From: Xylona heveae TC161
Taxonomy: Eukaryota > Ascomycota > Xylonomycetes > Xylonales > Xylonaceae
Assembly: GCF_001619985.1 (NCBI RefSeq)
Contig: NW_017264194.1
Span: forward strand, 2,537,511-2,601,510
Reading direction: 5' to 3'
Length of the DNA: 64,000 nucleotides
This document shows, piece after piece, positions 54,121-64,000 of the stretch. The notes beneath the pieces were generated by a model. It made no database searches. It was not told where the DNA came from and was given only the letters and a program-made list of their open reading frames with translations. The position numbers were made by a program, and so were the translations under genes. How positions within the stretch are numbered: the stretch's first letter is position 1; every line of letters starts with the position of its first letter.

Positions 54121-54190
54121 TGAGTCAACTTGAATAGACACTTTGGCCGCTCGGGAGGTGCTAACCTATTCCCCAGTTGTAGTATTTAAA
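54121..54190 (+). promoter_or_regulatory. Gcn4/CpcA-type site and TATA-like element upstream of BAT
   Basis: TGAGTCA at 54121-54127 is a perfect general-amino-acid-control (Gcn4/CpcA) half-palindrome, and TATTTAAA at 54183-54190 is a TATA-like element 56 bases further on. Both precede the aminotransferase start codon (54462) at a plausible distance. Function is inferred from the known control of branched-chain amino acid genes. Confidence 0.5.
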
Positions 54191-54461
54191 ATGCCCCGCT
54201 GCCTGTAGATACTCTTTGCCGCCATCTACCATTCTCTTTGTGTGTTTCTTGTCCTCATCCAAAGGAGTCATTTGTTTCTGCATTTGTTGATCAAGTGCCC
54301 TAATCTGGCTGATCTTTGAATACGTTTAATACCCACAAGACAGTAATTGCCCCACCTTGGAGCATTTCATCGTTCGAAAAGTTGTTGTAACTCCAATTTG
54401 ATTCTCTCCCCGCAACGTTTCCTGTTGCTTTTCAGAAACATAATCGCAATCGAAAAACAAA

Positions 54462-55868
54462 ATGTCTCCCTCTGCCGTTCAACAGCCCGAGAGCATAACG
54501 GAGCTCAACTCGGCCGCCGTGGCTCAGAATATTGCTCAAACTGCCCCTTCGATTGCGCCGGCTTCAGCTACACCTGCGTCCACTCTCCCTGAACTCGATG
54601 CCTCCCAATTGCGCAAGAACCTTTCCGCTGCGCCCCGCGCCGTGCCTGACCGCAACTCCCCCGAAGTGTGGTCCATGTCGACATGCACCGACCATATGGT
54701 GACTGTGCGCTGGACCGCGGATAATGGATGGGAGGCTCCGGAGCTTAAGCCGTATGGCCCACTGTCTTTGATGCCCACTGCATCTTGCCTGCACTATGCA
54801 ACCGAATGCTTCGAGGGCATGAAGGTCTACCGTGGCTATGATGGCAAACTCCGCCTCTTCCGGCCAGACAAGAATTGTGAGCGGATGGTGCTGAGTTCGG
54901 CACGGATCGCCTTGCCTGCCTTTGATCCGCGTGAGCTGCAAAAGTTGGTCGAGGCTCTCGTTGAACAGGACGGCTCCAAGTGGCTGCCCGTGTCCCAACC
55001 GGGCCAGTTTCTGTACATTCGACCTACCATGATTGCGAATGCCCCTGCCCTGGGTGTGCAACGGCCTCGCGAGGCCCTTCTCTATGTCATCCTTTGCCTG
55101 TTCCCCAGCTTCGATGAGCCCACTGGTACGCAGGCCCCTGTGCCTGGTCAGACTCTGAAGAAGCCTGGCTTGAAGTTGCTGGCTAGCCAGGACGACATGG
55201 TGAGAGCATGGCCAGGCGGATTTGGTTTCGCCAAGGTCGGCGCCAACTACGGACCTTCGTTGATTGCTCAGAACGAGGCCAAGCAGCGAGGCTACGACCA
55301 GATCCTCTGGCTCTTCGGATCCAATGCGGAGGTGACCGAGGCTGGCGCGAGCAACTTTTTTGTCGTCTGGCGCACCCGCGATGGCGCGCTTCAACTCGTG
55401 ACCGCGCCTCTGCAGGACAAGATCATCCTCGACGGTGTGACGAGACGTAGCGTGTTGCAGCTTGCCCGCGAGCGTCTGACCAAGACCTGGGAAGGCGACG
55501 GCATTAAGATTGAAGGCCTGGAAATTGTTGAGCGCAAGTTCACCATGAGCGAAGTTGATGAGGCTATCGCCGAAGGTAGATTGGTCGAAGCGTTTGCCGC
55601 TGGTACTGCTGTAAGACTCACTCAATTTAACCCTTTGATTTTTTCTGCAAAGAACCTACTATTCTTGTTTGACTGCTGCTAACGCATATATCTCCAGTTC
55701 TTCATCGCCCCTGTCTCTGAGATCCATTTCCGCGGAAAGGACCTTGATATCCCTCTGGCGGCTGGCACCACCGGTCATTATGCTGCTCTGCTCAAGAACT
55801 GGCTTAGGAACATCATGTACGGCAAGGAGCGTCATGAATGGGGCGTTGTAGTTGAGGAGACTGCTTGA
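54462..55868 (+). CDS. Branched-chain amino acid aminotransferase
   Basis: Exons 54462-55610 and 55698-55868 give 439 residues. This PLP enzyme (class IV aminotransferase) transfers the amino group between Leu, Ile or Val and 2-oxoglutarate. Landmarks: HYATECFEGMKVYRGYDGKL, LFRPDKNCERMVLSSARIAL, FLYIRPTMIANAPALGV, the PLP lysine in GGFGFAKVGANYGPSLIAQN, GYDQILWLFGSNAEVTEAGA with NFFVVW, and DGVTRRSVLQLARE. The final exon carries FFIAPVSEIHFRG. The N-terminus is Ala/Ser/Pro-rich without an Arg-rich presequence, so a cytosolic form is likelier than mitochondrial, though this is uncertain. A TGAGTCA site lies about 340 bases upstream. The intron has GTAAGA and CCAG ends. Confidence 0.93.
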
Positions 55869-56337
55869 TCACTGTGCATGTCTGCTGGGAGCAAATCTCG
55901 GACCTTGAAGAGCACATTCTCGAAGCCTTGCAAGATCATCCACGATCTCTGCATCCTTCACACAACCATCTTTTTCGAATTAGCTGCATATCCATGGCGT
56001 CTGGGAGTTTGAAAAGGCTAGCTCATGGAATTTCAGTCATAGATATGGAGAATCATATAGACAGGTTTTGGATGATAGTTTTGTAAAGTCTTCTAACAGA
56101 AATAATGTTGAATTAATACTTGCCATGCTATTTACATTCTTCGCTCAAGTGCATGTATCCTGGTGATGCCATGTGACTCGTCGCTGTGAGAAAGGATTAG
56201 CTTCTAAATGATCCTTAAATTAAAAGCTCTGCCAAGTGTTGAACGCCATCGCTATGCACATGTCCCTTCGTAATGCGTTATAGTGTCCGAGTCTGACTCG
56301 AGCCGCAAAGCAGTCTAATGTGGTCAGCAAATCAAAT
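55869..56337. other. Intergenic between convergent genes
   Basis: About 470 bases shared by the 3' ends of the aminotransferase and ECT1 genes. No gene seen. Confidence 0.5.
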
Positions 56338-57925
56338 CTATAAATTTCCTTTTGAAGCATCTCTTTCGAGCTTGATGCGGTTTGCCTCTTCTTCCATTTC
56401 TTCCCGCCTACGGTAGGCCTCCTCGCCAACGCTCTTTTGTCCCTTGACACGCTGTCGTTCTTCGTACAGTGCGCGGCTCTTCAGTATGCGCTCCACAATC
56501 TCACCCGCATTGACGTTTGCAAAAGCGTGATCGCCAATTTCATGGTAGATACCCATCTCCTTTGGCGCCGTGTAAGGATCGTATGTCAAAGGCATAAAAG
56601 ATGTAGGCCCATGATAGACGGCATGCGGCACACCATAGGGAAGTGTGGTGAGGTACGATTTGCTAGGCGCAAAAGGGGCCGAGAAAGCCACCGCATGAAT
56701 GTACTGAAAGACGGCGTTAGTCTGAGCCGCATAGCAGATAGCATTTCCAGCCAAAGAACAGGAACCAACAGGTGGCTTTCAGTTAATAGTCAGAACTTAC
56801 ACGGCACTGGAGGACACAGAGCCCTCTCTCAAAGATATTCATGATTGGATAATTGACTCCCTTCCAGTAATTAATGACCTCGTCATCATGAACACCAGCA
56901 ATGATATATGCCGGGCCGTAGTCTTCTCCATGCTCAGCTTTCCTCTTGTTGGTAGCTTCGTCCTCGAACCAGCCCCGTTTGCGCCCAATTTCATTCTCGA
57001 CTTCGACAACGTTACGCAAAAACTCGATATGTCCAGACGAGAAGAGATCAAAGCCACCGTCCACGTAAACAATTCTCTGACCCGCTTTGGGGGGCTTTCC
57101 TGCGACAAGGCGCTCAAAGGAGCCATTTTCTTCCTGAGAATCGTGCAACCTGGCAGCTAGCGGGGCGTTCCAGCTCCAAACTTCAGGTCCTGGTGCTTTC
57201 CCGGTCTCATCACTCGCATATTCTAGAACCCGCTGGGTCATTTCTGCGCCGAGCTTCGCGCGCTCTTCGGCATCTTCAGCACCCTCCTCACCAGACAGAA
57301 CCTTCTGAAGTGATTTAATAAAGTGCGTCTTTGTACAGAGCAACATCCTGCCCACTAAATCCGTGGTTGAGATACCCGGTGTTCGCTTGACGACAAGGAA
57401 TCGGCCGGCGGCCTTGACATAACGGTAGCAATCTTCGCCGCTGCTATCTGATGTAATATCATCTCCATGTACTACATATTTGCAGCCATAGTGAGAGATC
57501 CAGGGAAGTGATGTCACGTAAGGAGCACAAGGAATTGACCGAGTTGACCAACGGCACGCGTCCACCGCTGCGATACTATACGAACAGTAGTCAGTATTTC
57601 AGTGATGACGAGAAATGATGATTGAGTTTTTACCGCTCTTTGAGTGTCATCACCGTTGGGCCCTTGTTCTCCATAATCTCCTCGTCAGAATGAATACCGA
57701 CCAAAAGTTCATCACCTAATCGCCGCGCTTGCAGCATCGCTCCCGCATGCCCTACAATTGAGTTAGCTAGGCCTCTTATAAATCTCCTGCTACTGACGCA
57801 CCGTGATGGCTAAAATCAAAGCAGCCGTCTATCCATACTCTCTTGTCCCAAATCGGAATATCTTCCTGCGGGTCAACTGGCCACTGACCGGCCACAGGTA
57901 CTGCCTCGACGGACTTGCTGGTCAT
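56338..57925 (-). CDS. ECT1: Phosphoethanolamine cytidylyltransferase
   Basis: Exons 57925-57802, 57751-57634, 57575-56801 and 56703-56338 give 460 residues. ECT1 makes CDP-ethanolamine in the Kennedy pathway to phosphatidylethanolamine. The protein has two cytidylyltransferase folds, as the family does. The first has VWIDGCFDFSHHGHAGAM (HxGH), GDELLVGIHSDEEI, ERIAAVDACRWSTRSIPCAP, GCKYVVHGDDI and RTPGISTTDLVGRMLL (the RTxGISTT signature). The second begins QRIVYVDGGFDLFSSGHIEF, where the first His of HxGH is replaced by Ser, as is common in the less active half. CRYIHAVAFSAPF, joined across the last intron, matches the animal ACRYVSEVVIGAPY. The C-terminal 50 residues are a charged helix. 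The start was chosen at the first ATG of exon 1 (MTSKSVEAVPV). Confidence 0.93.
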
Positions 57926-58806
57926 AGCCGAAAACTTGCTTCTTGATCGAGCCTTTCTGTGAAGTTTCGCAGAAGGATTGCCGTGAGAACCACTCTATAT
58001 TCTCGGAGAAATGACTGTTATAGGTATTGAATAGACTGCACAATTCAAGAGAGACTTCGCAATGGCATGACAGCCCGTGGGGCACGTGGGGCCAGGTGGG
58101 ATGGTTGCGCTCTCGGTTGGATTCGCGAGCTGAAGTGCTGCTGTATACTTACAGCAGTGCCGAGACCGGATCATTACAGGTTCTGCTCACGGCCAGCTAC
58201 TATGAAAAGGAAATGCCACTCTTCTCCCAGATCGCCGTTGAAAATTATCATTCTCGTACTCATCATTGACGATATTGCAAATATTTTCGAGTCATTTTCG
58301 TAACGAAGATGTTAGGTTACAGATGAGTGCTTGTGCCTGTCTCAATGTACATTTCTGCGACCCTCTTTACGTCCCGTTAATAACCAATTGCTTATCGACG
58401 GCACTTGGTGGAGGTGATAGAACTAAATTGACTACCGTAAGTGGGCGTTCTTTGCAATTTTCCTTCCACAAAGTTCTCCTGGGAAAAATAGGGGGTGGCC
58501 CCGGGCTAATTATTACTAGCTCATTGATTTGCCGCGAGCTATCAGATAGATTGGTCAACCACAAGACAGCAATTCCGGCATTACACTGTATAGGATGGTT
58601 GTTTTCTGAGCTGCAGGGTTTCCCTCGAGCTCAGGCACCGGTCGCGTAAGCACCTCTGCTACACACGCCGTCTCCCCACGAGATGGGCAACCTCCCGACT
58701 CAGGGCCCACACGCCGCAACGGTGCCTGTCCACTAGCGTGCTACTGATCCCTGGCCGCCGAGCGGGCACGATACTAAAAATCGCAGGCAGTAGAACTGAG
58801 CGAGAA
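57926..58806. promoter_or_regulatory. Divergent promoter region between ECT1 and the gene at 58807
   Basis: 881 bases between two divergent start codons. Open frames here (for example 58266-58649 plus) have no recognisable content. It should carry both promoters. Confidence 0.35.
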
Positions 58807-60373
58807 ATGTCGAACCCTTCGTTTCGTTTGACAGCTGCGGCTTCTAAAGATGGCGGACAGCTGCGGGCATACCCTCTTAGCACCCTTTCTCGAAGCATAA
58901 CGCCAGATCAACTACTTTCAGAAAGCGACGCTGCTGCAACGGGCTCAACGGCCTCCTTGACTAGAGCCTGCAATCAGCCGCCTTTATTACGGATTCATAC
59001 TGCCGATCCCGACTCCCCGAGCTCCAAAGGTACCTGCGAACCCTCCTCGCCTTTGAGCAGAGTGCATACGTGCGAGGCAGCGTCATTAGCATCGGCCCCT
59101 TCGACGTCTTCACCAACTGGAGGCTCCCCCAGTTCTATTTCCTTGCGTCATTCATCGCCCTCGACCTCGCCGTGCTCAAGAAAAAGCTCCCTCCGCCTAT
59201 TCAAGTCAATTGACGGCAGCTCTGAATCTTTCCTCAATAACCTGAGTGCCGGTTCTCGACTTTCGGTAACGCAGTCTCGGAAAGCGTCTAATACACTTGC
59301 TATGATTGTTGGGGGCTTCTCTGGTCGTAATAGAAAGGATTCAGAAAACAGAACGCCCTCAATATCTCAGGCGTCTAGTACAAACCCCGCATCAGGAAGC
59401 TTCGCAATGGCTCATGTCAACACTCTTTCCGCGTTTCCCAACTCGGGAAATATACCGGTGACGAGTGGGCCATTAAACCCTCAGGCCGTCTATCAGCATA
59501 TACACGATGTTGCATCAAAGCGGATCGCAACTTTAGATTATCTGAGAAAAGCGTATGTGACCACAAGGACATGGCATAAAGTTTCACGGCATCACCGATA
59601 CTAATATTTATAAAAGTCATGAGGGACATATATACTGGTTCAACACCGTTCTCTTTAATAAACCCGATGCATCGAGAACTTCATATTTCGAGCAGAAGAA
59701 GCTTTCCCGCCGCGCCACCAACTACCTCCTGCTGGGAATATCGTTACCCACTATTCTCGACCTAAATACACAAGGCCCCTACGAATACCTACGGGCACTT
59801 CACGCACTACTAGCGGAATTCGAGACTTTCCAGCAAATTCATCCACCGGACGGGTCTTCGTCCTCTTCGCTCTCTCGAGCACGGATACCGCAAATGTTCA
59901 AACGTGCAACCCATGCTGCGTCGGTAAAGGGCCGTCGGACGAGCTCGGCGGCTGAGATTGGTTTGCCAATGAGTAGTGTCAGCGATCCGTCTGATCTGAA
60001 ATCGATGGCCAGCAGTGTCTCATCCGCTGGCGCCACTACATCCTTCTCGTTCACTTCTGGCGACCAGGAGCTTCTTCCTGGAGAGGAGTACACTCATCTG
60101 CTCACTCCCTTTCTTCCATTCGAACCGGACTATAACGAAACATTCGCTACACTCTGCGACGTTTTAATTGATTGCTATACGCGTATTATGACTCTAGTAT
60201 CCTCACCAGAAGCTTGCGCGCCGCAAGTGGATGAGGTGTTCACCAAAGCTGACGCTCGAATCCGCAAGGTCATCATCGCGGGGGTCATGAAGGAATTCGA
60301 AGATACAAGTCGAACTTTTGCGAGGACCGAGCTTCGAGGACTTGGTAAAATGGTACTTGGCGGACTGATGTGA
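58807..60373 (+). CDS. Conserved-looking hypothetical protein, 500 residues
   Basis: Exons 58807-59552 and 59617-60373 give 500 residues; the frame is open from 58738 but the first ATG is at 58807 (MSNPSFRLTAAASK). I cannot name it. The first 215 residues are Ser/Thr/Pro-rich and disordered. From about residue 225 there is a folded helical core: AVYQHIHDVASKRIATLDYL, HEGHIYWFNTVLFNKPD, ATNYLLLGISLPTILDLNTQ and YEYLRALHALLAEFETF. After a second disordered linker a C-terminal helical part follows: LTPFLPFEPDYNETFATLCD, VLIDCYTRIMTL and VIIAGVMKEFEDTSRTFART. The intron has GTATGT and AAAG ends and a TACTAAT branch site. Split folded segments round a linker argue for a real domain protein; the role is unknown. 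Confidence 0.75.
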
Positions 60374-61649
60374 AAGTCTTTGTTCATGACGGAAATTCTG
60401 TATTTCTCTTTTACCGGTTTGGTGGCTTTTCCAGCGAGGCGTTTGTGGATAAGGCATCAGCAACGGTCTTGCAGCATTTTTGATCGAAGCTGTTGGGGTT
60501 TATATGAATCATTTCTTTGCATATTCTAGAGAATAGTTACACGACATGCATTATACGAGATACGCTATCTGGCACTCCATATTCGCATTTCATCAAAGAA
60601 GCAAGCATGAAGTTAGTAGTAGGGTGCTTAGAAAAATTATTTGACCACGAAGGAATTGCGGTTCAGCAACTAAAGTGTGCACAAGGGCTCGTGCCTTTAT
60701 GAGGCTGTTTAAAGGTAAAATATCAGTAGTAGATATCACTAATAAGCTCTCCGTCATCTAACTCCAACTGACGCTTCAACATCAAACAATTTAAGAATCG
60801 TAGCAGAGAGTTAGAAATCATTTCTTATTGTGTAACCAACCGGCTCAGATATCATACCCTTAAAATGCCTGTCCGTATAAGAGCCTTAAATGAAGCATAT
60901 GGTTGTAAAGCGATATTTCAGAACATTCCGCGGAGCGACGCCATGGGTTCCCCCATTGAAGAATATCGATCGAACAATCCCTTACCTCAAAGGCGCAGAG
61001 ACTTTGTGTGAAAAAGCCCCGCTCGGGTCACTTGGAGATGCCTCCCACAGTGAGAAAGGGAACTGACGCGGCTTAAGCGGCTACAGGTGGCAGTTTTTGC
61101 CCAAGACATCACATGAGAAAAGGAAAAGAAAAAAGCACTCCACTCTGCTCGTTAATCTGTATTGGCTGTGGCGGACTCTAGAATCAGAGCAGAATTTGTT
61201 ATGGGCTTATTCCGTCCCGTTGGGTTTAGAAGGCGAAAAGTAAGCATGAAGCCGAGGCCGGATCGGTATTTCGGCCGCTGACATCACCAACTTACCTTCC
61301 TACCGAAGATGACCACCACTAAGGGTAGGCATCAACGCAATGACCTGCAGTAGTACGTAGGAAAATAAATTTCACTCTCTGACTGCTGATCGCTCGAAAA
61401 AGAGGGATGCACATGATTCAACCAGTGGCGAAGATTCTGAGATACAGCCCTGCTTGCTCCCATTTTGTTTATAGGGTGGTCAGTGCGGCCCTTATATTAT
61501 TATCTGGTGCTGTCTCTTGGCTGTGACAACGCGCCTCTTCTCCCTTGGAAGTTTGCGAGAAGCTCACTCTTTGTCTCTACTTCAAACCCTTGTCAACTAT
61601 AAGACCTTTTTATCACTACTTTTGCCGAAATTTTAAGCCCATCAGCAGG
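60374..61649. other. Intergenic, no gene seen
   Basis: About 1.3 kb between two plus-strand genes. Only short frames without motifs. The last 100 bases are pyrimidine-rich and probably the leader of the peroxiredoxin gene. Confidence 0.5.
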
Positions 61650-62675
61650 ATGCCTATGGAATTGCGCAAACGCAAAACTACGGCTTCAACAGCCTCAACT
61701 GCATCGGATGCGTCGCCTTCATCTAGCACAAAGAAGAGAACAGCTTCGATGAAATTGGCTCTATCAAAGGCCAAGTCAGTTGTCATTAGAAAGAAATCCC
61801 CAGCCGCGGTAGACCCCGGCTTTGGCCGATGCGTTGTTGGTGAGCGCCTCAACCTCGAGGGGTTTGGTGGCTCGGTGGAAACCCATACGGGAGAGAAGAC
61901 GACTCTGAAAGACCTTGTTGATAAGAGCGAGAAGGGTATTGCGATATTCATCTACCCAAAAGCCTCGACTCCAGGATGTAAGTCTACGGTTGGGTCTCTT
62001 CTTTTCTCCTCTCTTCCCTTTAGACTTCCTTTACGGACATTCTCGCGCAACCCGAAATATGCAAATAATACAAGTCCTATCCTACACGACCTATAGCGCT
62101 TCATATCCTCTTTCCATCTCCCATAATGCTATGACGATTTGAAAATTCTAAACCTTTGCTTCGACTCTGCTGACACGAATCAAGGTATCAACCAAGCCTG
62201 CCTTTTCCGAGACGCAAGCCCGCCTTTAGATTCTACAGGTCTCTCCATTTACGGATTGTCGACCGATAGTATCAAGGCAAACTGCAACTTCAGGAATAGG
62301 TACAAGATTCCGTTCTCTCTCTTGTGCGATCCTAAGGCCACGCTTATCGGCGCGCTTGGTTACAAAAAAGCTGCAGGAGGCACAACTCGAGGCACAATCG
62401 TGATTGATAAAAATTCTACGGTCCTTGTCACACTTGCTGGTGGCCCCGGCGCGACCGTTGCTGCCGTTGAGGAGCTTGTCCGGCAACAAGCCGAAGAAAC
62501 AGACACCAATTTGGATGGCAATCGCGAGGATGAGCAGCTTCAAGCACAAGACGTTGCTGATAAGAATCAAGAAAATCTGGTGAAAGATGAGAAGAGCGGT
62601 CTCGCAGAGATTGCTGACAAGAAGAAGGAAGAAGTCCTTGGAGATGGTTTGAGATCTGAACCTGTGACTGCTTAA
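61650..62675 (+). CDS. Peroxiredoxin of the PrxQ/Dot5 type, probably nuclear
   Basis: Exons 61650-61977 and 62185-62675, joined through the peroxidatic Cys codon, give 272 residues. These thiol peroxidases reduce hydroperoxides. The active site reads AIFIYPKASTPGCINQACLF: the peroxidatic Cys and the resolving Cys five residues on, the PrxQ arrangement. GLSIYGLSTDSIKANCNFRN, IPFSLLCDPKATLIGALGYK and GTTRGTIVIDKN complete the fold. The first 50 residues are Lys/Arg/Ser-rich (ELRKRKTTAS, KKRTASMKLALSKAKS), fitting nuclear import as in yeast Dot5. The C-terminal 60 residues are an acidic Gln/Lys-rich tail not typical of the core family. The intron is about 207 bases, longer than most here. Ten N follow 25 bases after the stop. 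Confidence 0.9.
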
Positions 62676-63161
62676 CAACTCGATCAATACGCAATATCCN
62701 NNNNNNNNNCTTATTAAGAATGTCGCGTTATCTTTCGTGTTTTCCCTCAGTTGATTCCAGCTTTTTGAGTGCGGATATACCAAGTCTTTCTTTTAGAGCG
62801 AGTTAGTAGTAATGCAGTACAATGTATATAATTTTCCAAATATGGGCGTTTCAGATCATTAGTCATGAGATTCGGTGCTCGCAATCGTGCCCATGGACTC
62901 CGCGGTTTATTGTAGCAGGCTGTGAGAGAATGCTTGCTTCCGAACTAAGTAACAATTAATATGTGGAGTTTAGCGTATGTTGAACCCCAGGATGTGGAGA
63001 TCCCGAAGGCCAACCGAGCAACCATCGCTCATCACCCGCATTGCTCTCCGCCTCCACTCCACTATCTTCAAGGTTGTTAGGAACTTACTCCACAGACACC
63101 CGGCATTAGGGGGTTATTGAATCACAAAGAAGATCAAGCTTCATATCACTCCTTTTGAGTA
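62676..63161. other. Intergenic with assembly gap
   Basis: About 490 bases containing the N run. No gene seen; it should carry the complex I subunit promoter. Confidence 0.5.
62700..62709. other. Assembly gap of ten N
   Basis: Ten undetermined bases, likely a scaffold join of unknown true size. The coding frames on both sides are complete, so no annotated gene is interrupted. Confidence 0.95.
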
Positions 63162-63861
63162 ATGTCAGGCCAATCGGCCGCCAAGGCGGCTCTCTCAGCA
63201 CGCGGCGTTGTCGCAGTCAACAAGGTAACGATTTACTAATAGCACAACACGTTGGAGATTAATACTCACCAATCAATCAGAAATATACCGTTCAATCCAC
63301 TGGAATATGGGAGCGCATTCGAAGAGCACTTGCTGTTGACCCTAACCGCTCAACCGGGGTGCCCCTCAACCCTCTTTTTCGCAATCCGACACCTGGAGGA
63401 ATCGATCCCAAAGACTACGACATGGGAATTATTGTTCCCGCCCAAGACATTGCTGAGAATCCATATTGGAAACGTGATACGCGACGCAGTTATGCTCAGC
63501 CAAGCATCGTCAAACCAGCGGATGTTGTTGGGCTCTTATCAGTCGGCAGCAAAGCTGCTCCCCAAGAAGATAAACTACAGATAGGAGAAGCAGGGACAAG
63601 ACAATTAACCCAGATCAAGGAAGAGGGCGAGGGGAAAGGCCTATCTACCTTCTTCGAAAATAATAAGTCCACCATTTCAAACGTGCTCGGACAAGATGGC
63701 TTGCCACCATCGCCAGCAAACCTTGCTCGAAAGTCCGAGGGCAAGAAATACGAAATCAGTACAGGAGAAGGATACCCTGAAGAGTAAGTTTATATTTCTT
63801 TCAGAGAAAAAGTCATATTACTGACCGAATATCAAGATATGAAATACGAACATTTGTGTAA
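63162..63861 (+). CDS. Mitochondrial complex I 21.3 kDa subunit (NUXM type)
   Basis: Exons 63162-63224, 63281-63783 and 63837-63861 give 196 residues. This is an accessory subunit of NADH:ubiquinone oxidoreductase known from fungi. The N-terminus MSGQSAAKAALSARG is short, basic and Ala-rich. Then come KYTVQSTGIWERIRRALAVD, PNRSTGVPLNPLFRNPTPGG, PAQDIAENPYWKRDTRRSYA and ADVVGLLSVGSKAAPQEDKL, all typical of this family. The last exon completes YPEEYEIRTFV, matching the usual end YPEEYPxRTFV. Without splicing the frame would stop after PEE at a TAA inside the GTAAGT donor. Confidence 0.92.
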
Positions 63862-64000
63862 ACTTGAGAGATAATAGCTTTGTGGGTGATTGCATTAGAG
63901 CAAGATTTTCTTTGGCTACGCTGCGCTTTCTAATGATTTTCCGAATGTGTCCAATGTTAGTCTAGTGGGAGTTACTTCATGTCTAGAAATGATCTCTCTT

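Larger units (their letters stand above)
52052..54461. other. Intergenic with simple-sequence tracts and the BAT promoter
   Basis: About 2.4 kb without a gene. It contains T/A-rich tandem simple repeats (52350-52480 TTATTC-like, 52625-52730 TTA/TCA triplets), a purine/pyrimidine spacer with two ATATGCGAGAT copies (52833-52843 and 52847-52857), a poly-A run (53174-53188), an ACCT tetranucleotide run (53218-53232) and many GTAC/AGAGGTA motifs from 53140 to 53470. Confidence 0.6.

Noticed and set aside
54564-55625. 353-codon minus-strand frame opposite the aminotransferase
   Set aside because: A shadow frame caused by the codon composition of the plus-strand gene; no motif and no independent signals.

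Overview
This is a filamentous ascomycete nuclear window (Pezizomycotina, most likely class Eurotiomycetes). The evidence is the set of proteins, the many short GT-AG introns (about 48-110 bases, several with CTAAC/CTAAT-like branch sites), gene spacings of 0.2-2.8 kb on both strands, and the absence of operons. It holds about 25 protein genes, most of them conserved housekeeping genes, with one small accessory patch at 28.0-29.8 kb. A run of ten N at 62700-62709 marks an assembly gap. I found no tRNA, rRNA, CRISPR array or viral remnant.

Layout. 0-2.8 kb has no gene I can support. 2.8-9.9 kb carries two unrecognised genes (a basic PPAY-bearing protein and a 291-residue protein), a Tctex1-type dynein light chain, the vacuolar transporter chaperone VTC1 and an Alba-fold protein. 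12.0-21.0 kb carries an AHC1-like zinc-finger protein, the NAA10/ARD1 acetyltransferase, a protein with amphipathic repeats and an acidic tail, and a SUR7/PalI four-span membrane protein. 24.1-27.9 kb carries a GPI-anchored PLC-like phosphodiesterase and an SRPK-like kinase with an apparent frameshift. 28.0-29.8 kb holds two convergent members of an unrecognised small-protein family and two copies of a TIR element with TA target duplication.

30.3-42.7 kb has a large unrecognised acidic protein, LST8 (TOR complexes), a SCY1/CEX1 pseudokinase and a PHD-finger protein. 43.8-49.0 kb is a compact block: monothiol glutaredoxin GRX5, phosphopantothenoylcysteine decarboxylase, eIF2B beta (GCD7) and an NmrA/isoflavone-reductase-like protein. 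50.2-64 kb has the NEM1 phosphatase, a branched-chain aminotransferase with a Gcn4/CpcA-type site upstream, phosphoethanolamine cytidylyltransferase (ECT1), a conserved gene of unknown role, a Dot5/PrxQ-type peroxiredoxin and the 21.3 kDa subunit of respiratory complex I.

The genes do not form a pathway cluster. Themes recur by coincidence of location: phospholipid control (NEM1, ECT1), TOR and amino-acid signalling (LST8, BAT, GCD7) and mitochondrial or redox function (GRX5, Dot5-like, complex I). The least explained parts are the convergent small-protein pair at 28.0-29.0 kb, the amphipathic-repeat protein at 16.1-18.4 kb and the frameshifted kinase. Splice sites were read by eye from consensus signals, frame continuity and family conservation; none is confirmed by transcripts.
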